Below are positions 1 through 6,733 of a DNA stretch of 64,000 bases, one piece after another (position 1 is the first letter of the stretch; each line of letters opens with the position of its first letter). The DNA comes from Corynebacterium mucifaciens (GTDB taxonomy: Bacteria; Actinomycetota; Actinomycetes; Mycobacteriales; Mycobacteriaceae). The notes beneath the pieces are model-generated. The model was given only the letters and a program-made list of their open reading frames with translations, was not told where the DNA came from and did not search any database. Location: the NCBI RefSeq assembly GCF_012396315.1, contig NZ_JAAXPF010000002.1, positions 1-64,000 on the forward strand, written 5' to 3'. A program made the position numbers and the translations under genes.

Positions 1-230
1 CCACCGTCGGTTGAAGTCGACACTCGGCAAAGGGTGCACCACCATCGCCGAGCACCGGCAAGCATTAAGTGCGTAACAACGAGACAACGTCCCCCAAAAC
101 GCACTCCAACTTTTTGTCCGCACCCCCCCTCTGGGGCCGTTTAGCTGGTTCTTAGTAGCTGGATCCGCGGACGGGGAAGGCTGCCCCGTCGCCCAATCCG
201 CCGCCGCTGCCCGATGGTGTAGAGTAAATC
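1..230. other. Non-coding stretch upstream of the terC riboswitch
   Basis: I see no supportable gene here. Short open frames on either strand lack a recognisable product. A TAGAGT hexamer at 220-225, just before the riboswitch, is a possible -10 element for the terC transcript, but no convincing -35 precedes it. The end of a neighbouring gene may lie just outside the window. Confidence 0.5.
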
Positions 231-234
231 GAGC

Positions 235-337
235 TTGGAGGGGAGTACCCCGGAAGGGCCCAGGATCGTCAGCACGGAGTCGTCGAAAAGCGATGGCCCC
301 GGTCCGGGCCGCCCGCGCGGGTGGGGGAGACCTCCGG
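235..337 (+). promoter_or_regulatory. yybP-ykoY family manganese riboswitch aptamer upstream of terC
   Basis: Seen: the conserved GGGGAGTA (240-247) and GGGGGAGA (323-330) elements face each other. They are closed by a basal stem, GGAGG at 237-241 with CCTCC at 331-335, which G-T pairs extend to 235-337. GC-rich internal stems lie between. Known: this is the layout of the yybP-ykoY class, which senses Mn2+ and is often found before TerC-type or P-type exporters. Inference: it controls the downstream TerC membrane protein. The call rests on matching the conserved blocks by eye, not on a covariance model. Confidence 0.82.
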
Positions 338-365
338 TCTGTTTCTGTAACTCGTGACCGGAGGT
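330..365 (+). promoter_or_regulatory. Hairpin sequestering the terC ribosome binding site
   Basis: ACCTCCGGTC at 330-339 is the exact complement of GACCGGAGGT at 356-365. The right arm contains the only good Shine-Dalgarno (GGAGG, 360-364) for the ATG at 370. The left arm is also the 3' strand of the aptamer's basal stem, so the two pairings exclude each other. This predicts a translational ON switch: with metal bound, the basal stem forms and the ribosome site is free. Confidence 0.72.
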
Positions 366-369
366 GTTT

Positions 370-1545
370 ATGCACGTTCCTCTGTATATTTGGCTGATCA
401 CCTCAGCGGTGATCCTGGGATTCTTTATCTTCGACTTCGTCTCGCACGTGCGCACCCCGCACGAGCCGACGATGAAGGAATCTGGGGGGTGGGCGCTGTT
501 CTACATGACGATGGCTACCATCTTCGGCGGCATTGTGTGGTGGCTGTGGGACGCTGAGCACGGCATCCAGTTCTTCACCGGTTACATCACTGAGCTCTCA
601 TTGAGTGTGGACAACCTCTTCGTGTTCGCCCTCATCATGGGCGCGTTTAAGATCCCACGGGCCTACCAGCAAAAAGTGCTGCTTATCGGCATTATCATCG
701 CGCTGATTTGCCGTCTGCTGTTCATTCTGCTGGGCGCGGTGATCATCGAGGCCTGGTCGGACGTGTTCTACATCTTCGCGGCGTTCCTTATCTACACGGC
801 CATCAAGCTCGTGTACGACGAGGTGACGGACCAGGAGGAAGAGGACCCGAACGACATGTTCGTGGTGAAGACGCTCCGCAGGGTCATCCCGGTGACGAAG
901 TCCTACCACGGCGACCGCCTGTTCTCGCGGACGGAGGCTGGGAAGAAGGCCGTCACCCCGCTGTTCGTGGCGCTGCTGTCCATCGGCTTCGTCGACGTGA
1001 TGTTCGCCTTCGATTCCATCCCTGCGATCTATGGCATCACCCAGGAATCCTTCCTGGTGTTCACCGCCAACGCGTTTGCCCTGCTCGGCCTGCGCCAGCT
1101 GTACTTCCTGCTCAACGGCCTGCTCGACCGCCTGGTGTACCTGCCGTACGGGCTTGCCGTAGTGCTTGGTTTCATCGGCGTGAAGCTGCTGCTCCACGCC
1201 CTGCACGAGAACAACTTGCCGTTCATTAATGGCGGTGAGGGGCTCAACGTGCCGGAGGTTGGTACCGTGACATCCCTCTTGGTCATCGTGGGCACGCTGG
1301 TCATTACGGCCATCGCCTCGCTGATCAAGGACCGGGCGGATATCAATGCCGGCCGCAAGGACGCGGGGGAGAAGGAGTTCCACATCGACTTCGACGACCA
1401 CGGCAACCGCCGCAAGGTGGACAAGCACGGCCACCACGTCGAGTGGATCGACGATCCTGCAACATCGGGCAAGGGCGACCACACGGCGGACGGTTCGCGT
1501 GAGACCGACCACCTCGACGTCGCCCGAGGGGGACGGAAGGGCTAA
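370..1545 (+). CDS. TerC family integral membrane protein (probable Mn2+ export)
   Basis: A 391-residue polytopic membrane protein with a TerC domain over roughly residues 1-300 and a charged, His-rich cytoplasmic tail. Family acidic positions are visible in membrane segments, for example LSLSVDNLFVF near residue 80 and MFAFDSIPAI near residue 215. ATG 370 is chosen because GGAGG sits five bases upstream; an in-frame GTG at 364 overlaps that ribosome site. TerC/Alx proteins are linked to tellurite resistance and, when behind yybP-ykoY riboswitches, to manganese efflux. The riboswitch here supports the manganese role. Confidence 0.9.
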   Translation: MHVPLYIWLITSAVILGFFIFDFVSHVRTPHEPTMKESGGWALFYMTMATIFGGIVWWLWDAEHGIQFFTGYITELSLSVDNLFVFALIMGAFKIPRAYQQKVLLIGIIIALICRLLFILLGAVIIEAWSDVFYIFAAFLIYTAIKLVYDEVTDQEEEDPNDMFVVKTLRRVIPVTKSYHGDRLFSRTEAGKKAVTPLFVALLSIGFVDVMFAFDSIPAIYGITQESFLVFTANAFALLGLRQLYFLLNGLLDRLVYLPYGLAVVLGFIGVKLLLHALHENNLPFINGGEGLNVPEVGTVTSLLVIVGTLVITAIASLIKDRADINAGRKDAGEKEFHIDFDDHGNRRKVDKHGHHVEWIDDPATSGKGDHTADGSRETDHLDVARGGRKG

Positions 1546-1554
1546 CCGCCGGCG

Positions 1555-1839
1555 TTAGCTGAAAATGTTCGTCACCGGGTTCCACTCGCGAACATCCCGT
1601 GCCGCGAGTGCGCCGGCCACGGTGTACGGGTCGTCGTCCAGCACCGCCGCGGCGTCCGCCTCCGTGGCGGTGTCCGGCAGCTGCAGGATAATGAGCGCCT
1701 GCGTCCCGTCCGTGTACGGGCCGGAACCGACAATCCGGCCGAGTGAGAGCTGCGAAGCGATGAACTCGCGGTGGGCGGGACGTGTGGCGTCGACAAGCGA
1801 CTGCTCGCCGTAGGTGTACGTAGCTGCGAAATACTTCAT
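1555..1839 (-). CDS. YciI-like protein
   Basis: A small 94-residue protein that starts MKYFAATYTYG and has the YCII-type ferredoxin-like pattern: an N-terminal strand, a helix with the R-x-x-H-R-E-F segment near residue 20, a GRIVGSGP turn, and the D-D-P-Y motif near residue 70. The family contains small soluble proteins and dehydrochlorinase relatives, and most members have no known substrate. It faces terC tail to tail with only nine bases between the stop codons. Its start lies about 50 bases from the divergent pgsA start. A much longer open frame through pgsA and cinA on this strand is antisense shadow. Confidence 0.8.
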   Translation of the reverse strand: MKYFAATYTYGEQSLVDATRPAHREFIASQLSLGRIVGSGPYTDGTQALIILQLPDTATEADAAAVLDDDPYTVAGALAARDVREWNPVTNIFS

Positions 1840-1888
1840 GCAGGGCAGTCTAGGTCGCCGGCCCGGGGTGGGTATGGTGGAGGCCGTG

Positions 1889-2428
1889 ATGCAACCCGAC
1901 AAGCCGTCGAACTGGAACCTCCCCAACGTGCTGACCTCGTTGAGGATTCTGTTCATTCCCATCTTCGCCTGGCTCGTTCTCTCCGAGCGGTGGTGGTGGG
2001 CGTTTGGCTTGTTCGCCGCGCTGATGATCACGGACAAGCTCGACGGAGACATCGCCCGGGCCCGCGGGCTCATCACCGACTTCGGCAAAATCGCCGACCC
2101 GATTGCGGACAAGGCGCTCATGATCACGGCGCTGGTCACCCTGAACATCGCCGGGCCGTTGCCGGTGTGGGTGACCGTCGTGATTGTCGTCCGCGAGCTG
2201 GGCATCACCGTGTGGCGCATGGTGATGCTGCGCCGCGGCCTCGTGGTGCCGGCCTCGAAGGGGGGCAAGCTGAAGACCGCGCTGCAGACGTTGGCCGTGG
2301 GGCTGTATCTCTGCCCGTTGCCCGCGTGGATGGATACTCCGACATTTGTCGTGATGCTGCTCGCCGTCGCGGTTACCGTGGTGACCGGTGTGCAGTATCT
2401 CGTTGACGCAGGGAAGGTGAATTCGTGA
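1889..2428 (+). CDS. pgsA: CDP-alcohol phosphatidyltransferase (PgsA family)
   Basis: 179 residues with several membrane segments. The full family signature D-x2-D-G-x2-A-R-x8-G-x3-D-x3-D is visible (DKLDGDIARA followed by DFGKIADPIAD, about residues 49-75). The likely product is phosphatidylglycerophosphate synthase or a close relative acting at the cytoplasmic membrane in anionic phospholipid synthesis. ATG 1889 is preceded by GGTGGAGG at five bases; GTG 1886 is an adjacent alternative. The stop overlaps the GTG start of cinA (GTGA), so the two genes should be translationally coupled. Confidence 0.9.
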   Translation: MQPDKPSNWNLPNVLTSLRILFIPIFAWLVLSERWWWAFGLFAALMITDKLDGDIARARGLITDFGKIADPIADKALMITALVTLNIAGPLPVWVTVVIVVRELGITVWRMVMLRRGLVVPASKGGKLKTALQTLAVGLYLCPLPAWMDTPTFVVMLLAVAVTVVTGVQYLVDAGKVNS

Positions 2429-2964
2429 CCACATCGCAGCTGCTTATCGACGAGCTCCGCTCGCGCCGCCAGACAATCGCATTCTGCGAGTCGTTGACGG
2501 CAGGTCTCGCGGCCGCGACTTTGGCAGACGTGCCAGGGGCGTCGGACGTTCTCGTCGGCGGCCTGGTGACGTACTCGGCGGAGTTGAAGATCTCCCTTGC
2601 ACACGTGTCTGAGGAGTTGATCGAGCGCGAGGGGGTTGTGTCTGCCGCGGTTGCCCGAGAGATGGCGCGCGGGGCCCGCCGCGCGTGCGGGTCCGACTGG
2701 GCGGTCTCGCTGACCGGCGTTGCTGGGCCAGCAGACCAGGACGGTGTCCCCGCTGGCACCGTGTGGATTGGGCTCGCTGGACCGAAATGGACGGCTTCCT
2801 CCAAGGCGGCGGAGCTGCTCGATGCGGGAAGCGGCCGCTACGCACTGGTTCCGGGAGCGCCGGTGCCCGTGCGTGTGCTGTCGGGGCACCGCAATGAGGT
2901 GAGGCGGCGCGCTGTCGAGGCAGCGTTGCTCGGCGCGCTTTCGGGCGTACGGGAACAAAGTTAG
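2425..2964 (+). CDS. cinA: CinA C-terminal domain protein, nicotinamide-nucleotide amidase (PncC type)
   Basis: 179 residues, matching only the C-terminal domain of CinA. Visible family motifs are CESLTAGLAAA near residue 22, VGGLVTYS near residue 43 and VSLTGVAGP near residue 93. Stand-alone versions deamidate nicotinamide mononucleotide in pyridine nucleotide recycling. It overlaps pgsA by four bases and precedes clgR by 23 bases, as in C. glutamicum and mycobacteria. The N-terminal molybdopterin-like domain of full-length CinA is absent, which is normal in this lineage. Confidence 0.9.
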   Translation: MTTSQLLIDELRSRRQTIAFCESLTAGLAAATLADVPGASDVLVGGLVTYSAELKISLAHVSEELIEREGVVSAAVAREMARGARRACGSDWAVSLTGVAGPADQDGVPAGTVWIGLAGPKWTASSKAAELLDAGSGRYALVPGAPVPVRVLSGHRNEVRRRAVEAALLGALSGVREQS

Positions 2965-2987
2965 CCGCCCGGCCGTTGGAACGTCTG

Positions 2988-3359
2988 ATGACCACTACGA
3001 CTCTACTGCACGACATTCCGGTTGACCTGACCGTCGCCCCGGCCGGGGCCGCACCCGCGTCCGCGCCTGCTGCGCGGGAGCCGCTGTTCCGCGAGGCGCT
3101 CGGCATGTCGCTTCGTGCTTTCCGTGCCGATAAGGGCGTGACGCTGCGAGCCTTGGCCAAGGAGGCTCGCGTGTCGTCCGGCTACATCTCAGAGCTGGAG
3201 CGCGGCCGGAAGGAAGTCTCTTCCGAACTTCTAGCTGCTTTGTGTGACGCGCTTGGAACCACCGTCTCTGAGGTGCTGCTCGAAGCCGTGGCGAACATGT
3301 CGCTGCACTCGTTCACGGAGGAACTGGAGCGCACTACCCCGGCTGCGGCCGAAGCGTAA
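2988..3359 (+). CDS. clgR: ClgR, XRE-type transcriptional regulator of proteolysis and envelope stress
   Basis: 123 residues from ATG 2988; an in-frame TTG at 2976 is less likely. A helix-turn-helix of the XRE/Cro type runs through TLRALAKEARVSSGYISELE, about residues 48-67. The N-terminus is alanine-rich. The C-terminus ends in an alanine-rich tail (AAAEA) that could act as a Clp degron, in line with ClgR being a Clp substrate in actinobacteria. Known role: activation of clpP1P2, clpC and, in mycobacteria, pspA. Its position directly before pspA supports the same wiring here. Confidence 0.92.
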   Translation: MTTTTLLHDIPVDLTVAPAGAAPASAPAAREPLFREALGMSLRAFRADKGVTLRALAKEARVSSGYISELERGRKEVSSELLAALCDALGTTVSEVLLEAVANMSLHSFTEELERTTPAAAEA

Positions 3360-3419
3360 GTGGCGATGGGTGACTACAGTAGTTGAGGATTAACGCAATC
3401 TACTGACAGAAAGGTCACG

Positions 3420-3467
3420 GTGCTCTCGCCATGGCGAACCCATTTTCCAAGTTCTGGAACTACCTGA
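3420..3467 (+). other. Short frame-shifted ORF overlapping the pspA start
   Basis: GTG 3420 lies five bases after AAGG (3411-3414) and opens a 15-codon frame ending at TGA 3465-3467. The frame differs from pspA, whose ATG (3431) lies inside it and is 16 bases from the same ribosome site. The stop overlaps ATG 3467, the in-frame Met13 codon of pspA. No product homology is expected; the entry records an arrangement that may tune pspA translation. Confidence 0.3.
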
Positions 3468-4294
3468 TGGCGCTCTTCGACAACAAGATCGAGGAAAACG
3501 CCGACCCGAAGATCCAGATCGAACAGGCCATCAACGACGCGCAGCGCCAGCACCAGGCGTTGTCCCAGCAGGCCGCGGCTGTGATTGGCAACCAGCGCCA
3601 GCTGGAGATGCAGCTCAACCGCCGCCTGGAGGATGTGGAAAAGCTGCAGGCTAACGCGCGCCAGGCCCTGCAGCTGGCTGACAAGGCCCGTGGGGAAGGC
3701 GACGCTCAAAAGGCGCAGGAGTACGAAAACGCCGCTGAGGCCTTCGCGGCTCAGCTGGTTACCGCCGAAGCGAGCGTGGAAGACACCAAGCAGCTGCACG
3801 ATCAGGCCCTGCAGCAGGCAGCGCAGGCGAAGCAGGCGGTTGAGCGCAACGCGGCCCACCTGCAGCAGCAGGTGGCCGAGCGCTCCAAGCTGCTCTCTCA
3901 GCTGGAGCAGGCCAAGATGCAGGAAAAGGTCTCCGAGACCATGCAATCCATGAACGCCATCACCTCCACGGGCCCGAACCTGGACCAGGTGCGCGACAAG
4001 ATCGAGCGTCGGTACGCTAACGCTCTCGGCGCGGCGGAGCTGGCGCAGAACTCCATCGAGGGCCGCATGGCAGAGGTCGAGCAGGCGGGAATCCAGATGG
4101 CCGGCCACGGTCGCCTAGAGCAGCTGCGCGCCGAAATGGCAGGCGAGCTGACCTCCGGGCAGAAGCCGGCCATCGAGCAGGGCAGTGCCGACCAGGGCAC
4201 CGCTGCCCAGAGCGGCGGCGCCTCTCGCCCGATGGGCTCTGAGGTTTCCGACGACGCCGTCGCGCAGCGCATGCGCGAGCTGCGAGGCGAGTAA
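3431..4294 (+). CDS. pspA: PspA/IM30 phage-shock protein A homologue
   Basis: 287 residues, almost entirely predicted coiled coil. It starts [19 protein letters not shown], an amphipathic membrane-binding helix close to that of mycobacterial PspA. Conserved blocks include [30 protein letters not shown] and [13 protein letters not shown]. PspA oligomers support the inner membrane under stress. ATG 3431 is fixed by homology and by the lack of any other in-frame start after an upstream stop at 3404. Its spacing to the nearest ribosome site is unusually long (16 bases). A TACAGT at 3375-3380 is a possible -10. A weak ClgR-like site (CGGCCGAAGCG, 3347-3357) lies at the end of clgR. Confidence 0.93.
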   Translation: MANPFSKFWNYLMALFDNKIEENADPKIQIEQAINDAQRQHQALSQQAAAVIGNQRQLEMQLNRRLEDVEKLQANARQALQLADKARGEGDAQKAQEYENAAEAFAAQLVTAEASVEDTKQLHDQALQQAAQAKQAVERNAAHLQQQVAERSKLLSQLEQAKMQEKVSETMQSMNAITSTGPNLDQVRDKIERRYANALGAAELAQNSIEGRMAEVEQAGIQMAGHGRLEQLRAEMAGELTSGQKPAIEQGSADQGTAAQSGGASRPMGSEVSDDAVAQRMRELRGE

Positions 4295-4312
4295 TCCCGC
4301 CAAACAAAAGTC

Positions 4313-4345
4313 TCCGCCCGGTCCCTCCTGCACGGGCCGGGCGGA
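4313..4345. terminator. Bidirectional terminator between pspA and bioN
   Basis: TCCGCCCGG (4313-4321) pairs with CCGGGCGGA (4337-4345). A wobble and two more GC pairs extend the stem inward to 4324/4334. It sits between two converging genes and would serve both. No long T-run follows on either side. Confidence 0.65.
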
Positions 4346-4362
4346 ACGTCGTATTGGGGGCG

Positions 4363-4968
4363 TTAGTCCACGGCCCCGCGAGCCATGAGGGCTTCGCCCA
4401 TCATCTTCGCCCGCCGCACCGAGCGGATGACCATCGGGATGCCAAACGCGGTGAGCGAGAATCCTGCACCCCGCGCCCTACGGGCGTCGAGCACCTCGTT
4501 GGCGGTTGCGAGGGTTAGCGGAATAAGGCGGATAGTCAGGGCAATGGTGAGCGAGATCAGTTCCCCCGTGCGCCCAAGCGGTGCTAGGGCGCGGTCGAGG
4601 GACGCGAGGAGCTCTTCCACAGGGGTGGTAAGCGTGAGCAAGTTCGCGGCCGCAATGGTCGCCAGCAGCCCGATAAGCAGGGTAAGCGCGGATCGCGCGC
4701 CGTTTTGCCACACCATGAATACGGCGAAGAACAGCAGCACGGGCAGAAGGGGCGCGAGCTGCCGGCCTGCCACGCCAGCAGGGATACGGGCCCACGCATA
4801 GAGCACAATCACGAACACGAGCGCCACGAGGGAGTGCCACGGCTGCGTGGGCAAGGCCGTGACCAGGGCGATGAATACGACGAGGGCCGCGAACTTCGCT
4901 GCGGCACCCATGCGGTGCAGCGCCGTCGAGCCTGGCACGTAGACGCCGAGCGGCAATTCCCGGATCAC
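4363..4968 (-). CDS. bioN: BioN, transmembrane T component of the biotin ECF transporter
   Basis: 201 residues with about five membrane segments. The two Ala-Arg-Gly coupling motifs typical of ECF T components are visible: RRARGAG near residue 165 and ARGAVD at the extreme C-terminus. They contact the ATPase subunit. The gene overlaps bioM by four bases (ATGA). With BioM and BioY it forms a dedicated class I ECF biotin importer in the cytoplasmic membrane. It ends tail to tail with pspA across a terminator hairpin. Confidence 0.93.
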   Translation of the reverse strand: MIRELPLGVYVPGSTALHRMGAAAKFAALVVFIALVTALPTQPWHSLVALVFVIVLYAWARIPAGVAGRQLAPLLPVLLFFAVFMVWQNGARSALTLLIGLLATIAAANLLTLTTPVEELLASLDRALAPLGRTGELISLTIALTIRLIPLTLATANEVLDARRARGAGFSLTAFGIPMVIRSVRRAKMMGEALMARGAVD

Positions 4969-5654
4969 GGTTTCGCGTCCATCAGATCGGTGTAAAACTC
5001 GATTGCGTCGCTTGGGGCGCCGTCGAACACGAGCGAGCCGTCGTCGATGACAAGCACGCGTTCAAACTCGCGCAGCATCTCAAGGTCGTGGGTGACAACA
5101 ACGAGCTGCTGCGGCAGCGCCATCAGCTCGCGCACGATGCGGCGGCGGTTGCGCAGGTCCAGCAGCGTGGTGGGCTCGTCTGCGATGATCGTGTCCGGCT
5201 GGATAACCAGGACGGATGCGAGTGCCAGCATCTGCTTCTCCCCGCCGGAAAGCGTGTGCGGGGAATGCTCGGCGCGATCAGCGAGTCCGAAGCGGTCGAG
5301 TGCCTCAGTTACGCGGCGGCGCACCTCGTCGCGCGGGAGTTTGAACCGCCTCAGAGAAAAGGCCACGTCGTCTGCCACGCGCGGCATGACGATTTGGGAT
5401 TCGGCGTCGGAGAAGACGAATCCGACGCGTTTGCGGATCTCTTTGCCGTTGGACTGGGGCGACAGCCCGTCGTAAAGCACCTCGCCCGACGTCGGCTCGA
5501 TGAGCCCGTTGATCATGCGGACGGTGGTTGATTTGCCGGAGCCGTTAGAGCCAATGATGCCGATGCGCTGCTCAGCAAGGCTCACAGTCAGGGGTTGGAG
5601 CACGGGCTCGCCGTCGTAGGTGACAGCAGCTTGGCGGAATTCGATGAGTGGCAT
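4965..5654 (-). CDS. bioM: BioM, ATPase (A component) of the biotin ECF transporter
   Basis: 229 residues, an ABC ATPase. Walker A is GSNGSGKS at residues 35-42, the signature is LSGGEKQ, Walker B ends in IIADEPT, and the H-loop is VVVTHD. It drives BioN/BioY-mediated uptake. The ATG lies three bases after the bioY stop, and the 3' end overlaps bioN by four bases, so the three genes form one operon transcribed in the order bioY-bioM-bioN. Confidence 0.95.
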   Translation of the reverse strand: MPLIEFRQAAVTYDGEPVLQPLTVSLAEQRIGIIGSNGSGKSTTVRMINGLIEPTSGEVLYDGLSPQSNGKEIRKRVGFVFSDAESQIVMPRVADDVAFSLRRFKLPRDEVRRRVTEALDRFGLADRAEHSPHTLSGGEKQMLALASVLVIQPDTIIADEPTTLLDLRNRRRIVRELMALPQQLVVVTHDLEMLREFERVLVIDDGSLVFDGAPSDAIEFYTDLMDAKP

Positions 5655-5657
5655 GTG

Positions 5658-6224
5658 CTACGCGCGCCGCCCTCGCAGGTCGGGGAACGCTTGGTGCACG
5701 GCGAACGCGATCGCGATCATGAGGGCGATCTTGCCGGCGTCCGGGAGGAGGAACGGCACCTGAGCTGCCCAGGCCGCCCCGAAGGACATCTGTGCGCGCC
5801 ACATGAGCCCGAACACGCCGCATAGGTACTGGAAGAACAACGCGACGTAACCGGCAAGGATGAGAATTCCTAACGTCGCCGCTTTGTTCGACTTGAACGG
5901 GGCCACGTACGCAATCGCGCCCGCCACGGCAGCGGAGACGAGGTAACCCACCAGGTAGCCGACGGTTGCGCCGCCCAGCGCGGAGATGACGGTGCGGCCG
6001 CCGGCGAGCACGGGGAGAGCGAGGCCGACCAACAGGAAGATCGCCGCAGTGGCGAAACCGCGGCGCCACCCGAGGACGAGGCCCGCGAGGATGACTGCCG
6101 CGTTTTGTAGCACGATGGGCACGCCCGCGGCACCGACGGGAATGGAGACGAATCCGAGGACGATGACGATCGCGGCAAAGACGGCGATAAGGGCGATGTT
6201 CTGCGCGGTGGAGTTCTTGATCAT
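5658..6224 (-). CDS. bioY: BioY, substrate-binding S component of the biotin transporter
   Basis: 188 residues with about six hydrophobic segments and the BioY pattern VPIVLQNAAVILAGLVLG near residues 35-52, plus a GGRTVISALGGATVGYLVGY block. It binds biotin with high affinity. The ATG at 6224 lies seven bases after a TACACT -10-like hexamer and has no ribosome site, so the mRNA is probably leaderless. A longer upstream open frame is not supported. The promoter shares a palindrome with the divergent DUF3046 gene. Confidence 0.94.
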   Translation of the reverse strand: MIKNSTAQNIALIAVFAAIVIVLGFVSIPVGAAGVPIVLQNAAVILAGLVLGWRRGFATAAIFLLVGLALPVLAGGRTVISALGGATVGYLVGYLVSAAVAGAIAYVAPFKSNKAATLGILILAGYVALFFQYLCGVFGLMWRAQMSFGAAWAAQVPFLLPDAGKIALMIAIAFAVHQAFPDLRGRRA

Positions 6225-6231
6225 GCGCGGG

Positions 6232-6263
6232 AGTGTACCGCTGCGCCCGACGTGTAGTGTCGG
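6232..6263. promoter_or_regulatory. Divergent promoter region of bioYMN and the DUF3046 gene with a palindrome
   Basis: On the minus strand TACACT (6237-6232) is followed by seven bases and the bioY ATG. On the plus strand TAGTGT (6255-6260) is followed by seven bases and the DUF3046 ATG. CCGAC (6247-6251) and GTCGG (6259-6263) form an inverted repeat with a seven-base spacer. The repeat overlaps the plus-strand -10 and lies just upstream of the minus-strand one, a natural place for a repressor. It does not resemble the BioQ-type palindrome before bioW. Confidence 0.5.
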
Positions 6264-6267
6264 CCAC

Positions 6268-6483
6268 ATGCGTTTGACAGAGTTTGACCAGCTTGTGCGC
6301 GACGAATTCGGCCCAGACCGTGCGCAGTGGATTATCCAGACGCAGGTCTTGCCCGGGTTTGAGAAGACCTCGGCGGAACTCATCGACGACGGGGTGGATC
6401 CGCGAGAGGCGTGGCGCGGTCTGTGCGAGGCCTTCGACATCCCCGAGGAGCGCAGGCTTGGCGTGGACCGTCCGGGGAACTGA
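6268..6483 (+). CDS. DUF3046 family protein
   Basis: 71 residues: MRLTEFDQLVRDEFG at the start and a W-I-I-Q-T-Q-V-L segment near residue 21, as in the small actinobacterial family usually encoded just before recA. The function is unknown. It has no membrane segment or cysteine, and looks like a small soluble helical protein. The predicted transcript is leaderless. The conserved position before recA hints at a link to recombination or SOS control, but nothing in the sequence shows it. Confidence 0.85.
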   Translation: MRLTEFDQLVRDEFGPDRAQWIIQTQVLPGFEKTSAELIDDGVDPREAWRGLCEAFDIPEERRLGVDRPGN

Positions 6484-6522
6484 AACTGCTGCTTGACGAC
6501 GGCGCTGCGCTCGTGGGCCTCG

Positions 6523-6552
6523 TTGATCTTCGAACACGTTTGCGTGTATTCT
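6523..6552 (+). promoter_or_regulatory. recA promoter with LexA (SOS) box
   Basis: TTGATC (6523-6528) and TATTCT (6547-6552) are spaced by 18 bases and fit a vegetative promoter. The spacer holds TCGAACACGTTTGCGT (6530-6545), which agrees with the actinobacterial LexA consensus TCGAACANNTGTTCGA at most informative positions. Binding there would block RNA polymerase. The predicted leader before recA is about 175 bases and otherwise unremarkable. Confidence 0.75.
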
Positions 6553-6733
6553 CTGGCGTGTCGCCGTCGCGTTCTACAGTGAGCCCCGTTTTCCGCTTGG
6601 ACTTGAACTCGGACAGTGTTTCCACAGCGTTCTCCGTGTGCGAGGGAACCGAAGCGGTATGGCGATACGTCTAACAAGCAAACTGTGCACGCGACGCACC
6701 CGCGCCGCCGACAATTGGAGGTAGAACAACCAC

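Noticed and set aside
598..1512. Long minus-strand open frame opposite terC
   Set aside because: It is the mirror of a GC-rich coding gene, with His/Gln/Val-rich composition and no family pattern; terC on the plus strand is well supported.
1840..2958. N-terminal extension of the YciI-like gene through pgsA and cinA
   Set aside because: Antisense to two certain genes and without conserved sequence; the YciI fold starts at the Met at 1839.
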